Notes under the pieces: generated by a model | Databases searched by the model: none | Told to the model about the DNA's origin: nothing | The model's input: the letters and a program-made list of their open reading frames with translations, nothing else | In this document: one piece after another, positions 40,241 to 51,586 of the stretch | How the letters are laid out: the number at the start of each line of letters is the position of its first letter | How positions within the stretch are numbered: the first letter of the stretch is position 1 | NCBI RefSeq assembly: GCF_014646815.1 | Contig: NZ_BMNZ01000007.1 | Location: 149,564 to 213,563 of the forward strand | Direction: 5' to 3' | Length of the DNA: 64,000 nucleotides | Source of the DNA: Terrabacter tumescens | Lineage (GTDB): Bacteria; Actinomycetota; Actinomycetes; Actinomycetales; Dermatophilaceae | Position numbers and translations under genes: made by a program

Positions 40241-41005
40241 ATGACCGCCGTCGTCACCGGTCACGGCCTCGACGGCCTCCTGGCCGAGACCGGTGCGCAC
40301 CCGTTCGTGCGCTGGGAGGTCACGGACGAGCTGGCCACCACGTGGTGGAGCGCCGCGGGCGCCGTCGCCTTCCAGCGCACGCGCAAGGCGGTGCGCCGGA
40401 CCGTCAACGTCCTCGGCGACGACGACGGCGTCACGGCCCTGCTCGACCACCTGCCCGAGATCGCGGCGACCGTCTCTCCCGAGCGGCGCGCCTTCTCGGT
40501 CAGCGTGCCCCAGCACCTCGAGCCCCGGCTCCGGGAGCGCTACCGCGTCCTGGACGGTGGCGACTGGGAGTGGTTCCACACCACGACCGCCCCGGCCGAG
40601 AGCCCGTCGCACGAGCGGGTGCTGCCCCTCGACGACGTCGCTCGGGCCGGCGAGGTGCGCACCTTCCTGGAGGCGCACTCCCCCACGGCCGACACCGAGC
40701 CGGGCCAGGGCGAGCGCTGGTTCGCCGTGGAGGGGGCCGACGGGTCGCTGCAGGCGGTGGCGGCCTGGGGCACGACGCGCGCCGGAGCGCCGCACCTGTC
40801 GTCGGTCGCCGTCGACACGGGACTGCGCGGGCAGGGGCTGGGCCGCGCCGTCGTCGGTGCCGTCACCCGGGCAGCCGTCCTCGAGAGCGGGGTGTGCACC
40901 CTCGGGATGTACTCCCACAACGCCGTCGCCCGCAGCCTCTACCTCTCGCTCGGCTACGACCGCCTGTGCGCGTGGTCGAGCCGACCGGTCGTCATCGACC
41001 GCTGA
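40241..41005 (+). CDS. GNAT-family N-acetyltransferase
   Basis: 254 residues. The C-terminal half is a GNAT fold: LSSVAVDTGLRGQGLGRAVV (acetyl-CoA loop) and NAVARSLYLSLGY. The N-terminal ~120 residues are unassigned and may be a degenerate second domain. Substrate unknown. ATG at 40241, 37 bases after the transporter. It is convergent with the VOC gene; a GGGCCGGCCC palindrome lies between the stops. Confidence 0.85.
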   Translation: MTAVVTGHGLDGLLAETGAHPFVRWEVTDELATTWWSAAGAVAFQRTRKAVRRTVNVLGDDDGVTALLDHLPEIAATVSPERRAFSVSVPQHLEPRLRERYRVLDGGDWEWFHTTTAPAESPSHERVLPLDDVARAGEVRTFLEAHSPTADTEPGQGERWFAVEGADGSLQAVAAWGTTRAGAPHLSSVAVDTGLRGQGLGRAVVGAVTRAAVLESGVCTLGMYSHNAVARSLYLSLGYDRLCAWSSRPVVIDR

Positions 41006-41024
41006 CGGACGCGGGGGCCGGCCC

Positions 41025-41459
41025 TCAGGCGAAGTCGGCAGCCACGACCTTGCGGTCCGCCTCCTGCACGAGGACGACCCAGTTGCCGGAGTTGTCGCGG
41101 CACACGGCCTCGGTGCCGTAGGGCCGCGCCGACGGAGGCTGGAGGAACTCCACGCCCTTGGCGCTCAGCTCGGCGTACGTCTTCTCGCAGTCGTCGACGG
41201 AGAGGCCGAGCCCGTTGAGCCCGCCGGCGTCGAGGGCCCGCTTCATCGCGGTGACGAGCTCGTCCGGGAAGGGCGGCCCGGGGATCGCGAGGCTGACCTG
41301 CAGCTCGGGCTGGTTGGGGTGCACGACCGTGCACCAGCGGTAGCCGTTGCCGAGGGTGATGTCGTCCTTCTCCTCGAACCCGAGGACGTCGACGTAGAAG
41401 CGCTTCGACTCGTCGATGTCCTTGACGAAGACACTGACGATGGAGATGTTCGTGATCAT
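41025..41459 (-). CDS. VOC (glyoxalase/bleomycin-resistance) family protein
   Basis: 144 residues with two beta-alpha-beta-beta-beta units: SIVSVFVKDIDESKRFYVDVLGF at the start and LGLSVDDCEKTYAELSAKGVEF in the second half, ending in DNSGNWVVLVQ. Metal-ligand positions look plausible but I cannot assign a substrate. It lies nine bases after an AraC-type gene, so the pair is probably cotranscribed. Confidence 0.88.
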   Translation of the reverse strand: MITNISIVSVFVKDIDESKRFYVDVLGFEEKDDITLGNGYRWCTVVHPNQPELQVSLAIPGPPFPDELVTAMKRALDAGGLNGLGLSVDDCEKTYAELSAKGVEFLQPPSARPYGTEAVCRDNSGNWVVLVQEADRKVVAADFA

Positions 41460-41468
41460 GCGGCCACG

Positions 41469-41921
41469 CTAGGACGGGCTCTGCCCGTCACGCTTCTCCT
41501 GCGTTGCGGAGCGTTCGGCGAGGCCCCACATGAAGATGACGCAGCCCGGGATGTGCGGACCTCCCGACGCGGCATACCTCGCCTGGAAGCTGCTCGGCGT
41601 CTCCCCGACGACCGCACGGAAGCGGCTGCTGAACGACCCGAGGCTCGTGAAGCCCACGGCGTGGCACACCTCGGTCACGGTGAGGTTGGTCGAGCGGAGC
41701 AGGTCCTGGGCCCGCTCGATGCGGCGCCTCGAGACGTACTCGGCCGGGGTGACGCCGTAGGTCGTGCGGAACAGCCGGAGAAAGTGGTACTTCGACAGTC
41801 GCGCCTCGGCGGCGAGCGCGTCGAGGTCGAGATCCTCGGCGTAGTGCCGGTCGGCGTGGTCGCGGGCGCGGCGCAGGTGGACGAGGACGTCGTCGGGGGC
41901 GCGTCGTTCCACGGTGGTCAC
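41469..41921 (-). CDS. AraC-family transcriptional regulator, DNA-binding domain only
   Basis: 150 residues. Two helix-turn-helix units: LDALAAEARLSKYHFLRLFR and VTEVCHAVGFTSLGSFSSRFR, with the linking helix YVSRRRIERAQDLL. There is no separate ligand-binding domain. The C-terminal extension (GCVIFMWGLAERSATQ) is short. GTG start at 41919-41921. It may control the downstream VOC gene, a common pairing. Confidence 0.9.
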   Translation of the reverse strand: MTTVERRAPDDVLVHLRRARDHADRHYAEDLDLDALAAEARLSKYHFLRLFRTTYGVTPAEYVSRRRIERAQDLLRSTNLTVTEVCHAVGFTSLGSFSSRFRAVVGETPSSFQARYAASGGPHIPGCVIFMWGLAERSATQEKRDGQSPS

Positions 41922-41938
41922 CCCCACATCGTCGCCCC

Positions 41939-43621
41939 TCAGCGGGCCGTGTCGGTGACGAACGTGCCGTTGACCGCGCGGAGACGGCGCTCGAAGGACG
42001 TGGCCCGGCCGGGGCTGCGCTCGGTCAGGGTCGCGCGGGCGCTGGTGTCGGCCGTCGCGTGCCGCTGGTCCCGGGGCACGCCGTAGATCCACGCGGCGCG
42101 ACCGTCGAAGGACGAGCTCTCGGTGCGGCTCGACAGGGCTGCCCCGCCGCGGGTCGTCGAGCTCGCGCGCTCCCAGGAGATCGCGAGGTCACCGGTCACG
42201 TCGTAGGCACCCGCGATGTCGGCGCGCGGGTGGAAGCCCAGGACCCCGTCCTTGTCCCACCGGTGCGTCGTGCGCTCGACGGTCGGCGTGCCCCTGCCGT
42301 GGCTCGTGGCGACCGACTGGGTGTCGGTCCACGCGGCCTTCAGGGTGTCGTCAGTCTCGTCGTCGGTCCACGAGTGCCGCGAGGTGTTCGAGAGGCTGCG
42401 CGTGACGGTGGTCGTGACCGGACCACGGGAGGTGGACAGCGTCCCGGTCACCCGGAGCTCGCGCGTGGCCTCGAGGTCGAGGTGGCCCGCGCGGTCACCG
42501 GTCCCGGCCACCGAGCTCTCGATCACCGGCTCGTTCGCGTATGCCGTCCCCATCGTCCCCGACACCACGCTGCGGCCCGCGTCGCGCCACACGCGGAAGC
42601 GCGGCGAGAGGGTCCACCCGCCCTGCCCCGAGGGCAGCCCGACGACCGAGATCCGGACGTCGTGCGACCTGCCGTCGTCGAGGCGGGCCAGGAAGGGGGT
42701 GAGGTCGTAGCCGAGCGGCGGGATGTCGAAGGCCTTGGGCGATGGGATCGCGTACCAGAGGAAGGGGTTGCTCCAGCCGCCGGTGTAGACGACCGGGTAG
42801 GGCGCCGCGATCCCGGCGAGCTGCCCGTCGATGCGCACGTCGACCTCGCGGTAGGGCAGGCCGTCCGGGCACGAGTAGCCCGTGCTCGCAGGCGCGCTCG
42901 TGTCCCAGAACTCCTCGCAGCCGCCGCCCGAGCCGGTCGCGAAGACGTCCGCCAGCAGCCGGGTCGAGTTGCGCGGCACGGTCAGCGTGCCGACGAGGTC
43001 GGTGCCGTCGCGCCAGGTGTCGGCGAGGGGCAGGACGGTGTCGGACGTCTGCGCCGCCGGGGCACCGCGCCCGGTGGTGTAGAAGTCCAGGTCGACCGTC
43101 ACGTGGATGACGCCGGTGTAGGTCGAGTCGACGACGTTGCCGACGTAGGCATCGACCTGCTGCGGGTCGGCGAGCAGGGGCGCGAGGTCGGTGACGTCCT
43201 TCTCGACGTGCCAGCTGATCCCGTCGACGCTCGGCTCGGGGGTCGAGAGCGTCAGCATGCGCACTCCCCCGACGTCGACGTGACCGATGCGGTCGAACTG
43301 CCGTCCGGCCACCGAGCCCTCGAGCCGCATGACGACCTTCGACCACGGACCCGCGCAGCCTTGCGGCGGGGTGTAGTCCCGGGAGTGGACGTCGAAGTCG
43401 TCGAACGCGTCGTCGACGACCCGCACGGTGCAGTGGCGCGTGGCCGGCACCGGGACGGGCGGCTCGGGGGTGCGGGGGTTGTCCCAGTCGCTGCCGAACT
43501 CGGCCGGCGGGGTCGCCGCGGCCGCGACCGATGGGGCTGAGATCGCGGACGACGCGCCGCCGATGGCGAGCAGGACTCCCACGGAGGCGGCGAGGAGGGG
43601 ACGCAGTCGACGGAGGCGCAT
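41939..43621 (-). CDS. Secreted peptide-N-glycosidase A-like amidase
   Basis: 560 residues. Signal peptide with RLRRLRPLLAASVGVLLAIGG and cleavage after an Ala-rich stretch. The body matches the PNGase A family: TRHCTVRVVDDAFDDFD, YTPPQGCAGPWSKVVMRLEG, GRQFDRIGHVDVGGVRMLT, EKDVTDLAPLL and TYTGVIHVTVDLDFY. Family enzymes release N-glycans from asparagine in plants and fungi; a secreted bacterial copy suggests use of host or fungal glycoproteins. I chose the ATG at 43619-43621 because the signal peptide begins there. It is a single gene, 17 bases before an unrelated AraC gene. Confidence 0.8.
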   Translation of the reverse strand: MRLRRLRPLLAASVGVLLAIGGASSAISAPSVAAAATPPAEFGSDWDNPRTPEPPVPVPATRHCTVRVVDDAFDDFDVHSRDYTPPQGCAGPWSKVVMRLEGSVAGRQFDRIGHVDVGGVRMLTLSTPEPSVDGISWHVEKDVTDLAPLLADPQQVDAYVGNVVDSTYTGVIHVTVDLDFYTTGRGAPAAQTSDTVLPLADTWRDGTDLVGTLTVPRNSTRLLADVFATGSGGGCEEFWDTSAPASTGYSCPDGLPYREVDVRIDGQLAGIAAPYPVVYTGGWSNPFLWYAIPSPKAFDIPPLGYDLTPFLARLDDGRSHDVRISVVGLPSGQGGWTLSPRFRVWRDAGRSVVSGTMGTAYANEPVIESSVAGTGDRAGHLDLEATRELRVTGTLSTSRGPVTTTVTRSLSNTSRHSWTDDETDDTLKAAWTDTQSVATSHGRGTPTVERTTHRWDKDGVLGFHPRADIAGAYDVTGDLAISWERASSTTRGGAALSSRTESSSFDGRAAWIYGVPRDQRHATADTSARATLTERSPGRATSFERRLRAVNGTFVTDTAR

Positions 43622-43703
43622 GTCTCCGCACGTTAGGAGCCGGCCGGTCAAGGTAGGGCAAAGACCCGGGCTGCTCACGGCATACGACGTCGAGGGCACA
43701 CGC

Positions 43704-43742
43704 GTGGAGGGCCGCCGTCACCCGGTGACGACGACCCTCCAC
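43704..43742 (-). terminator. Terminator of aspS
   Basis: Nested stem: GTGGAGGG/CCCTCCAC (8 bp), a CCGC/ACGA internal loop, then CGTCAC/GTGACG. It lies 19 bases past the aspS stop. It is nearly symmetric, so it could act on either strand. Confidence 0.8.
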
Positions 43743-43760
43743 GGTCGGGACGAGCGGGAC

Positions 43761-45590
43761 TCAGCTCCTGGCGGGGCTGACCTCGGGTGCACCCTGCGGC
43801 GCGGGAGCCGCGGCGGCCGGCTTGGCGTCGACACCGGCCTCCTTGCGCTGCTCGCTGGTGATCGGCGCGGGCGCGGCCGTCAGCGGGTCGTAGCCGCCGC
43901 CCGACTTCGGGAAGGCGATGACGTCGCGGATCGAGTCGGTGTGCGCGAGGAGCGAGACGATGCGGTCCCAGCCGAAGGCGATGCCGCCGTGCGGCGGGGC
44001 ACCGAAGGCGAAGGCCTCGAGGAGGAAGCCGAACTTCTCCTGGGCGTCCTCCTCGGACAGGCCCATGACCGCGAAGACCCGCTCCTGCACGTCACGCTGG
44101 TGGATACGGATCGAGCCGCCACCGATCTCGTTGCCGTTGCAGACGATGTCGTAGGCGTAGGCGAGCGCCGGCCCGGGGTCGGTGTCGAACGTCTCGAGGA
44201 ACTCCGGCTTGGGCGAGGTGAAGGCGTGGTGGACGGCCGTCCACGCACCTGCGCCCACGGCGACGTCACCCGAGGCGACCGCGTCTGCGGCGGGCTCGAA
44301 GAGCGGTGCGTCGACGACCCAGAGGAAGCTCCACGCGTCCTCGTCGATGAGGTCGCAGCGACGGCCGATCTCGAGGCGGGCGGCGCCGAGCAGGGCGCGC
44401 GAGGCCTTGGCGGCGCCGGCCGCGAAGAAGATGCAGTCGCCCGGTTTCGCGCCGACGTGCGCAGCAAGACCGGCGCGCTCGGCGTCGGTGAGGTTCTTGG
44501 CCACGGGACCGCCCAGCTCGCCGTCCTCCTGGACGAGGACGTAGGCCAGGCCCCGGGCGCCGCGCTGCTTGGCCCACTCCTGCCACGCGTCGAGCTGCTT
44601 GCGCGGCTGGCTCGCGCCACCCGGCATGACGACGGCGCCGACGTAGTCGGACTGGAAGACGCGGAAGGTCGTGTCCTTGAAGTACTCGGTGCACTCGACG
44701 AGCTCGTTGCCGAAGCGGAGGTCGGGCTTGTCGGAGCCGTAGCGCGCCATCGCGTCGCGGTAGGTCATCCGCGCGAACGGCGCCTCGAGCTCGACGCCGA
44801 TGAGGCGCCACAGCGCCTGGATGATCGCCTCGCCGAGCTCGATGACGTCGTCCTGGTCGACGAAGCTCATCTCGATGTCGAGCTGGGTGAACTCCGGCTG
44901 GCGGTCGGCGCGGAAGTCCTCGTCGCGGTAGCAGCGGGCGATCTGGTAGTAGCGCTCCATGCCGGCCACCATGAGCAGCTGCTTGAAGAGCTGCGGGCTC
45001 TGCGGCAGGGCGTACCAGGAGCCGGGCGCGAGGCGGGCCGGCACGAGGAAGTCGCGGGCGCCCTCGGGCGTCGAGCGCGTCAGGGTCGGGGTCTCGATCT
45101 CGACGAAGTCGCGGGCGCCGAGGACGGCACGCGCCGCGGCGTTGACCTTGGAGCGCAGGCGGATGGCGGCACCGGCCGAGCTGGCGCCGGGGCGCCGGAG
45201 GTCGAGGTAGCGGTGCTTGAGGCGGGCCTCCTCGCCGACGGTGACGCGCTCGTCGATCTGGAAGGGCAGCGGGGCCGCGGGGTTGAGCACCTCGAGCTCG
45301 CTGACGATGACCTCGATCTCGCCGGTCGGCAGGTCGGGGTTGGCGTTGCCCTCCGGCCGCGTGCGCACCTCGCCGGTCACCTTGACGCAGTACTCGTTGC
45401 GTACGTCGTGGGCGCCGCCCTCGGCGAGCACCTCGTCGCGGGCGACGACCTGCGCGACACCGGAGGCGTCGCGGAGGTCGAGGAAGGCGACCCCGCCGTG
45501 GTCTCGACGCCGCGCCACCCAACCGGTGAGGGTGACGGTCTGGCCTGCGTGGTCGGCACGAAGAGTGCCGGCCTCGTGAGTGCGGAGCAC
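43761..45590 (-). CDS. aspS: Aspartyl-tRNA synthetase
   Basis: 609 residues, bacterial type. It has an N-terminal OB fold ([21 protein letters not shown]), the class II motifs with [21 protein letters not shown] (motif 2), the GAD insertion domain, and motif 3 in [21 protein letters not shown]. The C-terminal tail is Ala/Pro-rich. GTG at 45588-45590 (VLRTHEAG) has AAGGA upstream. Divergent from the acyltransferase. Confidence 0.97.
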   Translation of the reverse strand: MLRTHEAGTLRADHAGQTVTLTGWVARRRDHGGVAFLDLRDASGVAQVVARDEVLAEGGAHDVRNEYCVKVTGEVRTRPEGNANPDLPTGEIEVIVSELEVLNPAAPLPFQIDERVTVGEEARLKHRYLDLRRPGASSAGAAIRLRSKVNAAARAVLGARDFVEIETPTLTRSTPEGARDFLVPARLAPGSWYALPQSPQLFKQLLMVAGMERYYQIARCYRDEDFRADRQPEFTQLDIEMSFVDQDDVIELGEAIIQALWRLIGVELEAPFARMTYRDAMARYGSDKPDLRFGNELVECTEYFKDTTFRVFQSDYVGAVVMPGGASQPRKQLDAWQEWAKQRGARGLAYVLVQEDGELGGPVAKNLTDAERAGLAAHVGAKPGDCIFFAAGAAKASRALLGAARLEIGRRCDLIDEDAWSFLWVVDAPLFEPAADAVASGDVAVGAGAWTAVHHAFTSPKPEFLETFDTDPGPALAYAYDIVCNGNEIGGGSIRIHQRDVQERVFAVMGLSEEDAQEKFGFLLEAFAFGAPPHGGIAFGWDRIVSLLAHTDSIRDVIAFPKSGGGYDPLTAAPAPITSEQRKEAGVDAKPAAAAPAPQGAPEVSPARS

Positions 45591-45696
45591 GGAGGGTCCT
45601 TCCGGGACGTGGTTCGGGTCGAGCGAGGGTCCGGCCGCTGGTCGGGCGCGGGCACCGAGGACCAATCCTAGACCGCCTGCACCTAGGCTCTTCGCC

Positions 45697-46767
45697 GTGC
45701 AGCACTCCCGCAACCGCGACCTCGACGGCGTCCGAGGTCTCGCAGTCCTCCTCGTCGTCGCCGCTCACTCGGGCCTCCCCGTCCGCTGGGGCGGCCTCTC
45801 GGGGGTGACGCTCTTCTTCGTGCTCTCGGGCTACCTCATCACGAGCCTGCTCATCCGTGAGTGGGAGCGGTGGGGGTCGATCAGCCTGTGGCGCTTCTGG
45901 GGCAGGCGGGCGCTGCGCCTGCTCCCGGCGCTGGTCCTACTGCTGGTGCTCGCTCCGGTGGTGCTCTGGGCGACCGGCGACAACCGTCTTTCAAGCTACC
46001 CGACGGCTGCCCTGGCCTCGCTCTTCTACGTCGGCAACTGGGTGCGGATCGCCGGGACGGACCTCGGCGTGCTCAACCACCTGTGGTCCCTGTCGGTCGA
46101 GGAGCAGTTCTACGTCGTCTGGCCGGCGATCTTCATCGCCCTCATGACCTGGCTGCGCAGCCGCGCGTTGGCCGTGGCGCTCAGCCTCGCGGCGCTCGCG
46201 ACCTTCTACTCGGTCTGGACGCAGGGCACCGCACTCCGGCTCGACATCTCGACCGAGACCAACGCCTTCGCCCTGCTCCTCGGGGTCTCCCTCGCCTTCG
46301 CCCTGTCCGGGGTGAGGTCCCGCGGCTGGGAGCTGCCGACCGCGGACCCGCTCGTGCCGTTCGTCGTCATGGTCGCGGTCTCGGCCTTCCCGAGCCACGG
46401 CCTGGCCGTCGACCACCCGCTCTTCCGGCCGCTCGGCGCCGTCTACGCCGTGCTCGGGGTGTGGCTGGTGTATGCCGCCGTGTCGGGTCACTCGCGGGTC
46501 GTGGGCTCACGGGTCATGGTGTTCTTCGGCACCATCAGCTACGCGCTCTACCTGTGGCACCAGACGTTCATCAACAGCCACCTGCTCGGTGAGCACTCGA
46601 CCCCCCGCAACCTCGTGCTCATCGCGGTCGCGATCCTCGTGTCGTGGCTGTCGTGGGTGCTCGTCGAGCGCCCGGTGAGCCGCCTGCGCGGTCGACTGCG
46701 CCTGGACCAGCCGTCCCGTCGGCAGGTGGAGTTCGCCGAGCAGCAGGCCGCCCAGCCGGTCAGCTGA
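45697..46767 (+). CDS. Acyltransferase 3 (OafA-type) membrane protein
   Basis: 356 residues, about 10 membrane segments. Conserved start [20 protein letters not shown] with the catalytic His in AAHSG, then [24 protein letters not shown] and [13 protein letters not shown]. It has no SGNH domain. Predicted to acylate a sugar or cell-wall polymer at the membrane. GTG start at 45697 lacks a Shine-Dalgarno; a TAGGCT -10 box at 45684-45689 suggests a leaderless mRNA. Confidence 0.9.
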   Translation: MQHSRNRDLDGVRGLAVLLVVAAHSGLPVRWGGLSGVTLFFVLSGYLITSLLIREWERWGSISLWRFWGRRALRLLPALVLLLVLAPVVLWATGDNRLSSYPTAALASLFYVGNWVRIAGTDLGVLNHLWSLSVEEQFYVVWPAIFIALMTWLRSRALAVALSLAALATFYSVWTQGTALRLDISTETNAFALLLGVSLAFALSGVRSRGWELPTADPLVPFVVMVAVSAFPSHGLAVDHPLFRPLGAVYAVLGVWLVYAAVSGHSRVVGSRVMVFFGTISYALYLWHQTFINSHLLGEHSTPRNLVLIAVAILVSWLSWVLVERPVSRLRGRLRLDQPSRRQVEFAEQQAAQPVS

Positions 46768-47668
46768 GGTCGCGGACACCCTCGGCCGCGAGCGCCGCGA
46801 CGGTGGCCGCGAGCGCCGGGCTGTCGGTCATGGTGCGCCTCCAGACGAGGCTGATGGTCCGCTCGGACACGGGGTCGACGATGGGAACGGCGACGACCCC
46901 CGCGGGCAGCGGACCTCGACCGAGCCGTGGCACGAGGGCGATGGCCTCCGCCTGCGCGACGAGGGCGACGTGCGTGGCGAACTCGAGGGCCACGTGCGCG
47001 ATCCGCGGTGCCCGCCCGACGTCGGCGTACATCTTCTGGAGCCACTGGTGGCAGATCGAGCCGGGCGCGACGCTGGCCCAAGCCTCGTCGAGCACGTCGC
47101 CGACCCCGATCCCGTCGCGTCCGGCGAGTGGGTGGTCCTCGTGCACGAGCACGTCGGCCCGGTCCCGGCCGAGGTCGCGCACCTCCAGGTGGTCCGGGAT
47201 CGCCAGCGGCAGCGGCTCCCAGTTGTGCACGAGCGCGAGGTCGTGCGTGCCGGCGGCCACCGCGTCGACGGCGTCCCAGGGGTCGATCTCGTCGGGCCGC
47301 AGCACCACCCCCGGCGCGACGTCGCGCAGGCGACCGATGGCGCCGACGACGATCCCGCGGTACGCCGTCGCGAAGGTCGCGAGGCGCACCGTCCCGGTGG
47401 TCTCGCCACTCGCGCCGTGCAGCCGCGACTCGAGACGCTCCATGTGGGCCAGCAGGTCCCGCGCCGACTCCGAGAGCGTGCGCCCCGCTTCGGTGAGCAG
47501 CACGCCCCTCCCCTGACGCTCGAGCAGCCGGACACCCGTCTGGGTCTCGAGGCGCTTGATCTGCTGGGAGACGGCGCTCGGCGTGTAGTCGAGCGCCGAC
47601 GCTGCCGCCCCGACGGAGCCGTGCAGCTCGACCGCGACGAGGGACCGGAGGGCGATCGGATCGATCAT
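46760..47668 (-). CDS. LysR-family transcriptional regulator
   Basis: 302 residues. The N-terminal winged helix is IALRSLVAVELHGSVGAAASALDYTPSAVSQQIKRLE. The C-terminal periplasmic-binding-type effector domain follows (GTVRLATFATAYRGIV). It is divergent from the EamA transporter with 64 bases between the starts, so it probably controls that gene and itself. Its stop overlaps the 3' end of the acyltransferase by eight bases. Confidence 0.93.
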   Translation of the reverse strand: MIDPIALRSLVAVELHGSVGAAASALDYTPSAVSQQIKRLETQTGVRLLERQGRGVLLTEAGRTLSESARDLLAHMERLESRLHGASGETTGTVRLATFATAYRGIVVGAIGRLRDVAPGVVLRPDEIDPWDAVDAVAAGTHDLALVHNWEPLPLAIPDHLEVRDLGRDRADVLVHEDHPLAGRDGIGVGDVLDEAWASVAPGSICHQWLQKMYADVGRAPRIAHVALEFATHVALVAQAEAIALVPRLGRGPLPAGVVAVPIVDPVSERTISLVWRRTMTDSPALAATVAALAAEGVRDLS

Positions 47669-47732
47669 GCAGCGATGCTACACAGTCGAGGCCACGACAG
47701 TTTGATAGACGTGAACGGTCAGGGCGCAGAGG

Positions 47733-48761
47733 ATGGGCGTCATGCGCCGCCGCGACTCCGCCCTCGCCGTCCTCGTCGCCCTGCTCTGGGGCACGAACTT
47801 CGTCGCCATCCGCACCGGCCTCGACTCGGTGCCGCCCCTGCTCTTCCTCGCGGTGCGCTTCGTCGTCGTCTGCGTGCCGGCCGTCTTCCTCGTCCGCCGC
47901 CCGGGCCTGCCGTGGCGCGACCTCGCCCTCATCGGGGTCTTCACGAGCCTCGGCCAGTTCGCCCTGCTCTACCTCGCGCTGCACCTCGGCATGCCCCCGG
48001 GACTCTCCTCGCTGGTGCTCCAGGCCCAGGTGCTGCTCACGGTCGTCATCGCGGCCGTCTGGCTGCGCGAACGCCCCTCCGCCCTGCAGCGGGCGGGGGT
48101 GGCCCTCGGCGGCGCGGGACTGCTCACCATCGCCGTCGGGCGGGGGTTGTCGGCGCCCGTGCTGCCGCTCGTCGTGCTCGTCCTCGCGGCCGTGTCGTGG
48201 GCGGTGGGCAACGTGCTGACGCGCCGGGCGGGAGCACTGACGGCGCCCGGTGCCGGGCTCGGGGTCACCGTCTGGTCGGGTCTCGTCGTGCCGGTCCCGG
48301 CGCTCGCGCTCTCGCTCGTCGTCGAGGGGCCGGCAGCCGTCGGGGCGGCGCTCACCCACGTCCACTGGCAGGCCGTCGCCTCGACCGCCTACACCGCCTG
48401 GCTGTCGTCGCTCGTCGGCTACGGCATCTGGAACACGCTGCTCGCGCGCTACCCCGTCGCGAAGGTGACCCCGTTCGCGATGCTCGTGCCGGTCTTCGGC
48501 ATGGCAGCCGCTGCGGTCGCCTTCGGCGAGCGGCCGCACGCGCTGGAGCTCGTCGGAGGCCTCGTGCTGCTCGCCGGTGTCGGCGTGGCCGTGTCCCGTC
48601 GCCGGGGTGGGACGCCCGAGCCGGTGGCGCCCGCTGCCTCCCCCGCCGAGCAGGCGATCACCTCACCCGTGGTCGCCGTCGACGTAGAGCCAGCGACCCG
48701 CTCGGCGCGCGAAGCGACTGACCTCGTGGAGCTCGCCCCGACCCCGTCCGGCCGGGCCTGA
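47733..48761 (+). CDS. EamA-family (DMT) transporter
   Basis: 342 residues. Ten membrane helices in two EamA repeats (VLVALLWGTNFVAIRTGL; AAVSWAVGNVLTRRAG). Homologues export amino acids or metabolites. The last ~45 residues are a Pro/Ala-rich tail that overlaps the convergent YchJ-like gene by 99 bases; the tail may be read-through after an older stop was lost. ATG at 47733; another at 47742 has a better GGATGG context. Confidence 0.88.
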   Translation: MGVMRRRDSALAVLVALLWGTNFVAIRTGLDSVPPLLFLAVRFVVVCVPAVFLVRRPGLPWRDLALIGVFTSLGQFALLYLALHLGMPPGLSSLVLQAQVLLTVVIAAVWLRERPSALQRAGVALGGAGLLTIAVGRGLSAPVLPLVVLVLAAVSWAVGNVLTRRAGALTAPGAGLGVTVWSGLVVPVPALALSLVVEGPAAVGAALTHVHWQAVASTAYTAWLSSLVGYGIWNTLLARYPVAKVTPFAMLVPVFGMAAAAVAFGERPHALELVGGLVLLAGVGVAVSRRRGGTPEPVAPAASPAEQAITSPVVAVDVEPATRSAREATDLVELAPTPSGRA

Positions 48762-49112
48762 CGGTTCGGTCCAGCGCGCGACGAACTCGACGACGCCGTC
48801 CTCGTCACCCGGCCCCCCGCTCTCGGTGCGCAGCACCGTGAGCCCGGTCCAGCGGGTGCCCGGGTCGAGGTCGACGCGTGTCGGGCGGGTGCGCGGGTGC
48901 CAGGTGCGCAGCAGGTACGCGTCGTCACCGGTCGCGAAGGCCGTGTAGCGCGAGCGCATCAGCTCCTCCGCGGTGGAGGCCGTGCGGTCCCTGCCGAGCA
49001 GCGGCCCGCAGCACGCGGCATACGACCTCACGTCGTCACCGCTGCGACACGGACACCGTCCGGACGCAGGCGACGCAGCGGGCGCAGCCGACCCGAACGC
49101 CGAGCCGCTCAC
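48663..49112 (-). CDS. YchJ/UPF0225-family protein with N-terminal SEC-C motif
   Basis: 149 residues. The N-terminus CPCRSGDDVRSYAACCGP is a zinc-binding SEC-C-type Cys cluster. It is followed by the YchJ domain (AEELMRSRYTAFATGDDAYLLRTWHP, VEFVARW) and ends WLYVDGDHG. Function unknown. GTG at 49110-49112 overlaps the Nudix stop (GTGA). The 3' end runs against the EamA gene. Confidence 0.85.
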   Translation of the reverse strand: MSGSAFGSAAPAASPASGRCPCRSGDDVRSYAACCGPLLGRDRTASTAEELMRSRYTAFATGDDAYLLRTWHPRTRPTRVDLDPGTRWTGLTVLRTESGGPGDEDGVVEFVARWTEPSGPAGRGRGELHEVSRFARRAGRWLYVDGDHG

Positions 49113-49786
49113 CGCCGTGCGGCCCGCTGGGCGTCGCGGGCGGGCCAGGGAGCGTCGTGGGGCCGCAGCGTCGACCAGCCACGCTCGCGCGACAGTCCCG
49201 CCGAGAGCAGCCCGACGAGCGTGGCGGAGTTGCTGATCCGCCCAGCCAGCGCGGCGTCGACGGCGTCGTCGAGCGGCACCCACAGCGGACGGATCGTCAG
49301 CTCCTCGGCCGTGCGCTCGTGCGCGTCCTCCGCGTCCACCTCGTGCAGGCCGCGGGCGAGGAAGATCCGCACCGTCTCGGGGAAGGCGCCGGGCGAGGTG
49401 ACGTCGTCGGCGAGCACGTGCCACTCGTCGGCCGTGAGGTCGACCTCCTCGAGGAGCTCGCGCGCGGCGGCGTCACGTGGCGGCTCGCCGTCGACGTCGA
49501 GCAGGCCCGCGGGCAGCTCCCACACGTGACCGCCGCTCGCGTGGCGGTACTGCCGGATCAGCAGGACGTGCAGCACGTCGTCGAGCTCGCGCAGGGCGAG
49601 CACGGCGACGGCGCCGGGGTGCGTCACGAGGTCCCTCGTGACGACGCCCCCGGCGCCCAGGTCGACGCGCTCACGCACGACGTCGAAGATGATCCCCGCG
49701 AAGGGCGTCGTCGACTCGAGCACCGGCTCGGCGGTCCACTCCTCGACGAGGTCGGCCGCGGTGCCGCGTGGGGCGTGCAGGCTCAC
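49109..49786 (-). CDS. Nudix hydrolase, ADP-ribose pyrophosphatase type
   Basis: 225 residues. The Nudix box is in GLLDVDGEPPRDAAARELLEE, preceded by VLLIRQYRHASGGHVWELPAG, typical of ADP-ribose pyrophosphatases. GTG at 49784-49786 lies seven bases after pyrG. It is probably a housekeeping nucleotide-sugar hydrolase; substrate is inferred from the family only. Confidence 0.9.
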   Translation of the reverse strand: MSLHAPRGTAADLVEEWTAEPVLESTTPFAGIIFDVVRERVDLGAGGVVTRDLVTHPGAVAVLALRELDDVLHVLLIRQYRHASGGHVWELPAGLLDVDGEPPRDAAARELLEEVDLTADEWHVLADDVTSPGAFPETVRIFLARGLHEVDAEDAHERTAEELTIRPLWVPLDDAVDAALAGRISNSATLVGLLSAGLSRERGWSTLRPHDAPWPARDAQRAARR

Positions 49787-49793
49787 CGGCGCC

Positions 49794-51575
<1,782 letters not shown>

Positions 51576-51586
51576 GGGCTTCGAGT

